Of a stretch of DNA of 64,000 bases, positions 22,370 through 32,209 are shown in pieces; the stretch's first letter is position 1, and the number at the start of each line of letters is the position of its first letter. Below the pieces are notes generated by a model. That model did no database searches. It had not been told where the DNA came from and saw only the letters and a list, made by a program, of their open reading frames with translations. The DNA is from Nepenthes gracilis. Lineage: Eukaryota; Streptophyta; Magnoliopsida; Caryophyllales; Nepenthaceae. Location: assembly GCA_033239525.1 (NCBI GenBank), contig BSYO01000014.1, forward strand, positions 5,622,536-5,686,535, read 5' to 3'. Both the position numbers and the translations under genes were made by a program.

Positions 22370-24118
22370 CGCTCCAACCACATCAAGTAGTGTAGTGATA
22401 TACCAATGCATTTGCATCTGAGTCACAGTGGACTTCCATAAGGCCAAAATTAAGTATCCACCTGGCTGCACCTCGTCCATCAGGATACTGATGCATTACT
22501 GCAGCAGTATGAGGATGGCATTCAACATCCATCCGGAGAGTAAGTCCAAGCCAGCGCTATTGAACCAGGGAGAAGTCCATGGACAGGAAGGCCACGACAA
22601 AATACCAAACCAATCTTCACAAAACCGTCGATACTGAAGCGGGAAAGAGTCAGCACACTGAATTTGCCAGCAGGGGCAGCATGCAGCCACATCATCCACT
22701 GCAGCATAATCAGGACAGCCCATCAAACATGGATCAGTAAATCTGCCTTTCCACCCCCACGTAAGCCGCACAGCAGCAGTCCATTGCACACCAGCAAATG
22801 GCTCCACCAGCACAGGTGGCAGCAACCACTTCAAATAGAGGCCGCACTCCAGACTAGCACCCTTTTACATCAGAATTTCCTCATCAGCAAGCAGGAGGAA
22901 GCCCCCACCGAAGCAGTAACAGTTGCACCCAATTGGCATTGCTATTCACCATTGCGTCAGAAATGCAGCAAACGAGATTCCTTCAGCACAAGGAAACAAA
23001 GAGATCGAGACAATAGAATAATCCAAAGTCCCACACTCCCATTCTGGCCACTGCAATAGCATCAATAAAAGCCAGAGGAGGCATGTACAGAACATTGCAG
23101 CAAGCCAAAAATCAGATGATTCAAAATTGTTGCAAAGCAACAAAATCAACAAACTAGCTGTATTAGCCAGACAAAAGCAATCCAGAGGACTGCAACATAA
23201 TCACCACAATAAGCAGCGAACAAACCGAATGAACTCCATCCCAATAGAAGGGAATCCAGCAACCGAACAGGTCCTCGACCATCTCTTCCGCCCACAGCCA
23301 AACAGTCCCAAAACAGATTTGTACGAGCCCCCCAACCCGTCCAAACAGGAAGGAACACATAGGCATGGGGACATCAGAGCCGGCGTCGCAGATAGCTGCT
23401 CCCGAACCAATTAACTTCAGTCCCAGATTCACCAACCAAGAAAAGGAATCCATCAGCAACAAACCGGGAGGGCAAAAATTGCCCAAACCCAGCCAGCACC
23501 AAATCGAAGATTTCACGAGGAAATCTGAACCAGGGACACTTAGACCCCACTGACTGCGCAAGGAAACCCGCCAAAATCGGAGGCAAGAAACCCGGCAGAA
23601 AATCCTGAGAGAAGCCAGGATCTACGTCTCCAAGAAAACGAGAATTGAGGCTTAGAAGAGAAGGAAACCGAAAGGGCCCCAGATAATAGGTGAGAACCAG
23701 TCGACAGAAGCTTCGACAGTTGCAATTTTGGAAACCGCAGGGACCCCAGTCAGCTCGAGCCCGGACAACTACATCTGGGCCACCGACAGGAACCTCCATC
23801 CCAACCGGAATCAGCAAAGGTTGGCCTCACTGCCGCATCCGTGGAAACAGATGTCGCCGACGAAGCCAGAAACAGCGTTCCAAAGGAGAGAAAGTGGAGA
23901 CGGGACCGTGAGGCCACCGGGCAGAACAGTCAGGAGGCCGGCCATGTCCGACCAATGACGGGAAGCAACCGGGCGGAGCAACCAGGAGACCGGCCGGGGC
24001 CGACTCCGGCGCCGCCCGCCCAGTGGTGGTGCGCCCCTGAAGATGCTTTCAAATTCCAAAATCGAGGAAGAAATTTGAAATTGTAGAGAGAAGCAAGAGC
24101 TTCTCTCTCTAGGTGGAA
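22370..24118 (-). mobile_element. ORF-less LINE-derived element with complete 5' end, minus strand
   Basis: On the minus strand the 5' end at about 24118 begins CCTAGAGAGAGAAGCTC, forms a short hairpin with GCTTCTCTCT, and continues through AAATTTC-rich sequence to the GC-rich head at about 23940-24030 (CGGCGCCGGAGTCGGCC). GGTTGGGGGG-type words are near 23335. The element abuts and truncates the chromovirus at 24132. Its 3' tail is not visible next to 22370. Confidence 0.6.
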
Positions 24119-24131
24119 ACAAAACCTGGGG

Positions 24132-24248
24132 GCTTCTGCGCACCAAATCAATCGCTCTAGTAAAGGTGCTCTGGAAGAATCACACACCGGAAGAGGCAAC
24201 TTGGGAACGAGAGGAAGAGATTCGGAACAAATACCCATATTTATTTTC
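24132..24248 (+). pseudogene. Chromovirus polyprotein C-terminus (chromodomain end)
   Basis: The frame reads LRTKSIALVKVLWKNH, PEEATWEREEEIR and KYPYLFSRG, then TAG. This is the C-terminal chromodomain end of Ty3/gypsy chromoviruses of the Del/Tekay type, which targets integration to chromatin. Everything upstream is lost to the adjoining LINE insertion. Confidence 0.85.
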
Positions 24249-24293
24249 TCGAGGTTAGTGACTTTATTTAAAATTTCGAGGACGAAATTTCTA

Positions 24294-24308
24294 TAAGTGG
24301 GGGAGATT
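24294..24308 (+). other. Polypurine tract of the chromovirus
   Basis: AAGTGGGGGAGATT sits directly before TGTAACGACCC, the LTR start, and after GAGGACGAAATTT, a signature seen just upstream of the tract in Tekay-type elements. Confidence 0.8.
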
Positions 24309-26569
24309 TGTAACGACCCAGATTTAAAACATAGAAAATTCCGGTCATTGGATCAGGTCAACACCGGTTGACCAGAAAATATAATAAGAAAATAACTTGG
24401 CGTGAAGAAGAAATCACGTTCGGTCCTGCTTGATAAAAGAAGTCCAGAATGTTCATGATAAAAGAAGTCCGAACTTCCTTAATAAAAAAATTCAGTCCGG
24501 ATTCCCTTGAAGAGAAGAGGTCCGGATTTAATGAAGAAGAAGTCCGGATTGCATTGATGAAATTATAGTCCGGATTTCTGGATTGAAAAGAAGTCCGGAT
24601 AAAACGAAGTCCGGATTTCTTTAATAAAATGAAGTCTGGATTTCCCTTGGTAAAAACACTCCGGACTTCCGAAGTAAAAAGGAGTCCGGATTTGCTTGAA
24701 AGAAGTCTAGATTCTCTTAAAAAGCACTCCGGACTTCCGAAGTAAAATGGAGTCCAGATTTGCTTGAAAGAAGTCCGGATTCTCTTAATAAAAAAACACT
24801 CCAGACTTCCGAAGTAAAAAAAAGTTCGAATTTAATAAAAGGCTGAAGTCTGGTCACAGAAAATAAGGAAGAACATTGGGAAGGAACGACCATCAATAAT
24901 TTGGTTATTTCTGAGACATATTGAAAAAACGACCCCTTTGGAAAATGTAAGATTATAAATATCACCTTTGGAAAATGTGAAGCCATAAATGATGGCCACC
25001 AAAACCTAGGGCTATAAATAAGGACTAAGAACATCAGAAAAAAAGGCACCTGAAGAAATTCTAAAGTAAAGAAAGACTGAACAGTTCAAGGCTAAGAAAA
25101 GGAATCCAGGCAAGATACTCACCCCTATTTCTAAAACTCATGTTTATTTATGTTGCTATGAAAGTATATGATATTCTGTATGAAGTATGCCTTTGCTGTT
25201 TTATGACTTATCGTTCGGAAATGCATGTTTAAAAGGAAATTCTGTTACGCATGATGTTAGATTTATTCTGTTTATGATTAATTGTTAATTATTATGAATT
25301 TTGATAAATGCATGATTAAAGTAAAGAACTTCAGCCTTAGACGGAACAAGAACTCCTGTAGATAAATTCAGATTTCTGTCGAAAAGATCTCTATCCCTTT
25401 TGAAAAGAAAGGCACTCCGTCCCTTTTAAGAAAAAGAACTTCGGACTTTGTTAAAAATGTACTCCATCCTTTATGAATCAAGAACTCCGGTTTTTGATGA
25501 TCTTTGGATTCAAGAAAGAACTCCGGCTTTGATTAAAGAAACGAAGTTCGGCTTTGAACTCCGGCAATAATAAAAGAACTCCGGCTTCAGGAGCTTCGGC
25601 CTTCCATATGAAAAGAACTTCGAAAATTTAATAAGACTCTTTCCTTTTTATTGAATAAGAGCTTCGAATTTCTTTGAAAGTTGAACTTCGGCTTTTGATA
25701 AGATGATATGGACTTCAATGAATGAAGTAAAGAACAAGACTATATGAAAACACATGGACAGCAGGTGGAATTCTTACAACTTTTGATTTATGATGATTGG
25801 CCATTAAGAAACGATCCAAGAACCGAGTTTCCATTAAGCTTGCTGTTAAAGATGGATGAAGGATATTGGAGTGACACTCGAGGATGCCTCCTGGGCCACG
25901 GGAGGGGACCTTTTGGTGGCATAAGAACTATGGACTATGGCCCCGTATGCCGGGTTAAAGGCATTTACCTCCCGCCTCGGGGAGCATAATGAGGGATACG
26001 GCTTTAGGTTGTGGGGTAGCACACAACCCGTCCTCGATGTTCTCCGCTCCCGTCCGATCCCTAAAGATGATTAGAATTTCGAACAATGTTAATAAATTTT
26101 CCAGAAACAAGATGAAAAGAATAAGAACTGAAGAAGAAATGATATGATGATTTTTCTTATGCTATGCTATATTATGAATTTATGTTTTGATTAAACTATA
26201 TGTATGCTTATGTTTTCTGCATGTGAGTATCCTGCTGGGCTTTGTAAGCTCATTCTTGCAACTTTTCAGATGACAAGCTTATGGAGGATGAAGTTGAGTA
26301 GAATCCTATGGTGTAGCTGAATGTTTAAGCTGGCCGAAGCAGATTTTTGGGAGCTTTGTTTATTTTGTTTTTGAGGAAACTTGTAAAATCTATTCCGCTG
26401 CTTATGTATGTTAGCATGTTTCCGTGATACTTTGGGATTAATGAAATTATAAATCTTTAGTATGCATCTCAGGTTCAAAAGAAGAAAAGAAAAATTTTTA
26501 TGTTCACCTATATATCTTTTTATTTATTTGACGATGGCTTTTGATCGTAATAAAGGTCGGGTCGTCACA
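24309..26569 (+). repeat. Chromovirus 3' LTR (about 2.26 kb)
   Basis: The start TGTAACGACCC and end GGGTCGTCACA are inverted repeats differing at one base, as in Del/Tekay LTRs. The 3' side abuts an L1 RT frame with no primer-binding site, so it is the downstream LTR. It includes a long region of short AGTCCGGA and ACTCCGG words. No 5-bp target duplication can be tested because the other side is missing. Confidence 0.85.
24430..25700 (+). repeat. Array of AGTCCGGA / ACTCCGG words in the chromovirus LTR
   Basis: Between 24430 and 24830 the word AGTCCGGAT and close variants recur every 20-40 nt, alternating with ACTCCGGACTTCCGAAGT. After a gap, AACTCCGG recurs between 25350 and 25620. Spacing varies, so it is a motif expansion and not a simple tandem repeat. 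Confidence 0.75.
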
Positions 26570-28431
26570 GATCTGATGAAAGCTTATGACTCTGTTCAAT
26601 GGGACTTTATCATCAATATTCTGTCCCACATGAACTTCCCTCCACAGATGGTCAATTGGATTAGCCAATGCATCACAACTCCGACGTACTCCCTCAACAT
26701 CAATGGGGAAGTGGTCGGGTTCTTCAAAGGCGGCAAGGGTCTTTGCCAAGGAGACCCTCTATCCCCGTATCTCTTTGACCTGGTTATGGAAGTTCTCAAT
26801 GGCATTATTGAGCTCAAGGCGAGGCGGGATGCCGCTTTCAAATACCACTGGAAATGCGCTGATACACAAACTGTTATGCTAGCCTTTGCTGATGATCTTC
26901 TTCTGTTCTCCCATGCTGATACTAAATCTACTCAAATTCTCGTGGAGTGCCTTGAGGAATTCCAAGCTTCCTCTGGTCTCTCTGCAAACCCAAATAAAAG
27001 TGAATTTTTAATCTATTCTAAGGACGCTTCTCTTCACAGGGATATTGCTGGTATCTTGGGGTTTAAGGAGGGCAAACTCCCAATCAGATACTTGGGTGTC
27101 CCCTTCTTACCTCCCGTCTCTCAGCCTCTGATTGAAAATCTCTCACCGACAGGATCACTAGGAGAATCACCTCCTAGAAAAATAGATGGCTCTCGTTTGG
27201 GGGGCGGTTGCAACTGATTGCCTCCATTCTTTCGTCCATTCATCTTTACTGGTCCTCCATGTTTATCTTGCCTAAGAACACTCTTAAATCAATTGAGTGC
27301 ATCCTGCGCCACTTCCTCTGGAAGGGCTCTGCTGACGGGAGAGCAAATGCTAAAGTGGCTTGGAGTGATATCTTGCTACCCTAAGTCCAAGGGGTTTGGG
27401 CCTCAAAAAACAGCCGATCGAATAAAGCCCTTAATCGCAAGCTTCTTTGGCGTCTTATCTCCAAAGACCCAAATTCGGCCTGGTCTTCTTAGATAGACAA
27501 AAATAGAATCAAGGATTGGTGCATCTGGACTCTTAAAGTCCCGGAGTCAGCCACATGGAGTTGGCGTAAGATCATGAAGCTCCGCCCCTTTATGCGAACT
27601 CACACTGTTAAGGTTATTGGGGATGGCTCTGATACTTTTCTCTGGCTAGATAACTTGCACCCTCTTGGCCCCCTGAGTGAGGTTTGCTCTGACCGAACAC
27701 GCCTAGTTTTTGGTCTTCCTTGGGATGTCAAGGTTTCTGAAATCATCAGAAATAACCAATGGGCTTGGCCTAACCATTATAATTTTGAGGTATCTCACTT
27801 AATTGATAACATGCCGAATTATTCTCCTTGCATCCACCAACAGGACTTTGTGAGATGGGTTGGGAATGTTCATGGAAAGTTCTCGACTAAATTTGCGTAT
27901 CTCCTAATCGATCCTCCGAAACCAAAAGCTAGCTGGGCTATTTTGGTTTGGGGCCCACACCATATCGCTGCTCACGCATTTACGCTATGGTTAGCTGTCA
28001 GGGTCGCCTCAATACCCTTGACCGCATCGATGGTGTTCCCCTCACATCCTCAAAATGCACACTTTGCAATACAGGAGATGAGAGCCATGATCATCTTTTT
28101 TTCTCCTGTTCATACTCCAGTGCTTTATGGGGCAAAATCCAAAGACAGTCGGGCATTCATTGGCCTTACACCGAGTGGAAGCAAAATATTTCATGGGCGG
28201 CGACTGTTTGGAGAGGGAAAAGCTTCTTGGCCCTCACAAAATGACTGTCGCTGGCTGCCACGGTCTACTACATTTGGTGGGAGCGCAATAATTGTATCTT
28301 TCAGAAGTCCCCTCCCCATGATCTCTCCCATATCTTCTCGACGATTTTCAATGTCGTGAGACTCAAATTGAAGACCGTCGTCGTGTCTGATGTGGATATT
28401 TCTGGGCTGCTGTGGATCCGTTGGGGTTTAT
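26570..28431 (+). pseudogene. L1-B ORF2: reverse transcriptase and C-terminal zinc region
   Basis: The frame enters at DLMKAYDSVQWDF, inside the RT fingers/palm. It has GFFKGGKGLCQGDPLSPYLF, the catalytic FADDLLLF near 26884-26907, and IRYLGVPF; after frameshifts near 27145 and stops near 27490 it continues with WLDNLHPLGPL, KFAYLLIDPPKP, and CTLCNTGDESHDHLFFSC (frame 27948-28244). The endonuclease and the first RT motifs are absent, cut off at the LTR junction. RT copies the element's RNA at the nicked target in intact L1s; here the YxDD-equivalent FADD is intact but the frame is not. The end is near 28431, by comparison with L1-C. Confidence 0.88.
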
Positions 28432-28679
28432 AAGAAAAAAGAGGAAAAAAGATTTGAAGTTCGGGTGGTGGCGTTGGGGTTTCTCGATTGGGACGGAGTG
28501 CGTGAGCTTCTGGATTGAAGGTGTCTATAATCCGGAGTGCTTTCTGGCTCCTTGGTTGGTCTGCTCCTTCGCATTCTGGGCGGAGTGGAGTCTTTTTAAT
28601 CAAATTTTCGGAGTAATGTAGAGTTTTTCCGGAGCTTCTTGCTGTCCTCTTGGACGGAATGGATTTATTCACTTCGAAG

Positions 28680-28815
28680 CGGTTTTGAGTCTGTTAAAGA
28701 GAAAAAAAAAAGAAAAAAAAAGAAGTAGAGAAGAAGATGAAGGAAAAAATAAATAAATAATAATAATGAATAATATAGAAAAAAGAAAATGGATGAAAAA
28801 AAAAAAGAATCCTTG
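28680..28815 (+). repeat. A-rich low-complexity tract
   Basis: Long A runs with AGAAG, AAATAA and AATAAT steps lie inside the L1-B 3' UTR. Probably slippage of internal A runs; no coding potential. Confidence 0.85.
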
Positions 28816-29529
28816 TGTTTTGTGACCGGAGTGGCTGCTCACGTTGGGTGTAGCTCCTTTATCAATCTGGTTATGTGTTTTGCGCTTCCCTCCGAAGTGC
28901 TTGTGTTTTCCATTCTCTAAAAAAAAAAAAAAATTTGTACTCCGGAATCCGGAGTGTGAGAACTCCGGTATACGGAGTGTGTTGTATGTTATATGTTTTC
29001 CGGAGTGGGTCTGCTTTCGTTTGGAATGGCCTTCTCTGCCATCTCCGTTTGGCTTAAAAAAAAAAAAGAGGATTGTGTGTACTTCGGTTTCCGGAGTGAA
29101 AGAGCTCCGGATTTCGGGACCAGTCTCCGGAGTGGGAGAGCTCCGGTTTTCGGAGTGTAAGAACTCCGGATTCCGGAGTGTGTGTGCTCCGGCTTCCGGA
29201 GCTCATGAACTCCGGATTCCAGGCTGAATCCATTTCTGTCAGTTTTTCTCTTGGCCGGTGTGGATTGGTTCCTTTGTATCCGTAGTTTAAAAATTTATAA
29301 AAAAAAAAATGGGCTGCTGTTTTAACAGGAGCTCTTTGTCTGGAATGCTCTTCTCCGGATCCTATATGGCTCGAGTGCTCTGCACGGTGTGCCTCTTGGC
29401 CTTTTTTTGGACGGAGTGTTTCTGTTGGTAGGATTGACATGTGGTTCTCAAACTTCTTCTGTTGCTGATTTGCTTTCGTGGCTGGGCTTGGTTTTGATGT
29501 GGAACAGCTGCTGTGGCGATCTCCTCAAG

Positions 29530-31775
29530 TTCAAATCGTTCAAATTTCATTTTGAAATTTGAACGCGGTTTCTGCGGTGACCCTCCTCTGGCCGGGCGGC
29601 GCCGGAGCCGGCCACGGCCGGCCTCCTGGTTGCTCAGCCCGGTCGCCTCCCATTTCCTGATTCTAGCTCCCTACGTTTCTAGACCTCAGATCTGAAACGT
29701 CGGCGTCCTATGAATCTTCGGCCGCTGCTGCGTGCTCGTATTTGCTGATTCAGGTTGGGATGCAGGCCTTTGAGGTCTCATCTCTCTCACAAGATCGATT
29801 CCTCTTCTCCTCGGTGCAAGCCTAGGGTTGAGCTCTTGAATCGTTTCTCACATTCAGATGGGGTTGTAGGCTCCGGCCTCGCTTTTGGCTCCTTTCGGTT
29901 CATCCGCCTTTGTGGCCGACTGGGCCTTGTTTCGGATTTGGCTGTGGGCTAGTGTTAGTCAGCTCTACCCTTCTGGATTTGGTTAAGGGATCTGTTATCT
30001 GAAGCTTCTGACGGCTCCCGCAATGCTTGTTGGATCTGCTGCTTGCTAAGGTCTGTATTTCTGGCTTTGTTGCGCCTCTGCCTATGTGTTTCCCTTTTGG
30101 TGGACGGATTGGGGGATTCCGTGTCGTGCTAGTTTGGAGATATTAGGCCGAAGGTCTGAAGAGCTGGCCGTGGACCTTCGGGTTGCTAGCGATCCTTCTC
30201 GGCGGTGGGGCCTTGAGTTCTTTGCCATTTTTGAGCTCGCTTGATGGCAATCGATTTGGGTTGCCGAGGAATGTTGGGTTCTCACTAGACTGCATTTTGA
30301 TGGCTGATGCTCGCCCTGTTCTTTGGATCGGCGGGTGAACCGGCTGTGTGCTAGCTTTTACATTTTCTCCCCAATGTGTCCCCTCCGTTGAACGGGGTGG
30401 GGGTGCCTGTCTGGCACAGTTTGGGGACTTTCTCGGTTTTGGTGTGAAGAGCTGGTTGAGGTCCGTTTGGTGCCTGTGATCCCCTGAAGCAGGGCTGAGT
30501 CTACTGTTTGTCTGCCGTTTGGTAGAGCTTGCGTGGTTGGCTTCTGGTTTTAGCTAGAGCTTTATCTAAATAAACGGTCTGATGCCGTGTTCCTATGAGC
30601 CTCTGTCGATGTGTGGGATGGGTAGGGGGACGCCTATGCATTGAATTTGGTTTTTGGTTGAACTGGTCCTGGACCATTTGGTCTTTTGCTCCCTTTATTG
30701 CAGGGGAGTTCTCTATGTCGTTAGGCATTTGGTGGAGCAGGGTTTGGACTCTGCTTCGGTTGTTCCTGCCTGTATGCTGGGCTTGCCTGCTTGAGGTGAT
30801 TTGGATTATGAGAGTGCTATTTCCTGAGTGCTGAGGGTGGCGGCTGGTTGTATGTTGTGTGTGTGTTGGCTGGTGATGGTTTGTCACGGCATTTTGTGGT
30901 TGGTGCGTGCCTACCTCAAGCTAAAACTCTGTTTTTTTCGTTTCTTTGCAATTAATTTTGGGCTCTGTTCTAAGTGCGGCAGAATTTTCCTTCGACGACG
31001 GTTGTCATGGCCGTGGTCGATTCTTCTTTGTTTGTTGATTTGGGATGCTATTGATCTCGAAGCTGGTGGCGATCTTGGATTTAAAATCGGGGCGGTGGCA
31101 TGTCAGGATTTTAATCATTTTTTCTTTAGTCTTGAGGTATACACTGAGGAGGACCACTGGTCTGGTCTTCGAGGTATACACTGAGGTCCTGTTTTTATGT
31201 GCAGCCCTCTTCGTAGCTGATGCTGGAATGGCTGTTCTTGTATTCGGATTCCGGCTGCTGTGCTCTTGCGTGGGCATGGGAATGGCGGGCCGGACTTGTT
31301 GCTGATGGATTTCTCTGGTAGCTTGCTGGCAGTGTCTGCTTTGAAGTTCAATTGGCATTACTTTTGTTGATAGATGCTGAATTGATGGAAACTCCTGGAT
31401 TGTGCAGCTGATGTTGTTTGCAGCTGCCATGTGCTCCCTGCTGTTGGAAAACTAGGGTGCTTTGGGTTGCCGGCAGATTTGGTTTGATGTAGTAAGTTGC
31501 TGCGGGGTGATCGGATGTTGTTGTTCCAGTCGTCTCGGGAGTAACTAATTTTGCTTTAGCTTATGTATAATGGCAGTGTTCTTTTTTTTGTTCTTCTGTT
31601 AGATAGTTTCTCTTAGGTTTTTTTGAGGAATTCTCTGATGTACCAGTTGCTCGGGGTATGCCCTAACGTTTTATGTTCTAACTCCAAGTCAAAAAACTTG
31701 GAGTTATAACGTATTTTTTTTTGTAAATTTTTCTCCCGTTAATCCAAAATACACACTTACTTACCAAAAAAAAAA
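29530..31775 (+). mobile_element. Full-length ORF-less LINE-derived element with perfect 15-bp TSD
   Basis: GGCGATCTCCTCAAG occurs at 29515-29529 and 31776-31790. The 2246-bp insert starts with a hairpin (TTCAAATTTC / GAAATTTGAA), then the GC-rich head (CCGGGCGGCGCCGGAGCC, about 29588), and has repeated GGACGG(N)TTGGGGG-type words near 30098, 30389 and 30613. It ends with the 3' core, a near-perfect AACTCC/GGAGTT stem-loop (31677-31710) and poly(A). No ORF exceeds about 140 codons and none resembles a known protein. It sits in the L1-B 3' UTR. The best reference copy of this class in the window. Confidence 0.92.
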
Positions 31776-32209
31776 GGCGATCTCCTCAAGCATGGCAACT
31801 AGTGGTTCTGGCTTTCGGATCTCAACTGCTGATTGTCTCTCCCTGTGCTGTGCTGATACTGTATATGGACTGGTGGTTTTCTTTTGCTGCTAGTCTGCTG
31901 AACTGTTGGCAAATTTGGGCGATACAATTGTTCTTGTTGCTATTGTATTATAGCTTTTGGTGTTTTTGGGCAGAAGGGGATAGCGGATTCCTTTTGTTCG
32001 TTATTGTAGGTTTTTTCTCATATCTTGTTGGGTCTTAGAACGTTGGCCTCCTAGAGGTTTTTTTTATGATTTTTCTGATGTTCTTGATGCTCGAGGTATG
32101 CCCTAGCAGGTTATGTTTTATCCTCAAGTCAAAATTCTTGGCGATAAAATATCAATTTTGTAATTTTTTCTCCCTTTAATCCAAAATACTTACTTACCAA
32201 AAAAAAAAA

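Larger units (their letters stand above)
28432..32209 (+). repeat. L1-B 3' UTR with CCGGAGTG tract and tail I (split by 29530-31775)
   Basis: From 28530 to 29450 CCGGAGTG, CTCCGG and GGACGGAGTG words recur at irregular 15-40-nt spacing, with palindromes such as ACTCCGGATTCCGGAGT near 29165. After the insertion the UTR resumes at 31791 and ends with GGCCTCCTAGAGG (32046), the stem-loop core (32085-32150) and poly(A) to 32209. It shows that tail I is the natural 3' end of an L1 with ORF2. Confidence 0.82.

Noticed and set aside
18222..22845. AAATAGAGG as a target duplication for the element starting at 18222
   Set aside because: Only 9 bp match and the sequence after the right copy does not resume the L1 3' UTR that the left side belongs to.
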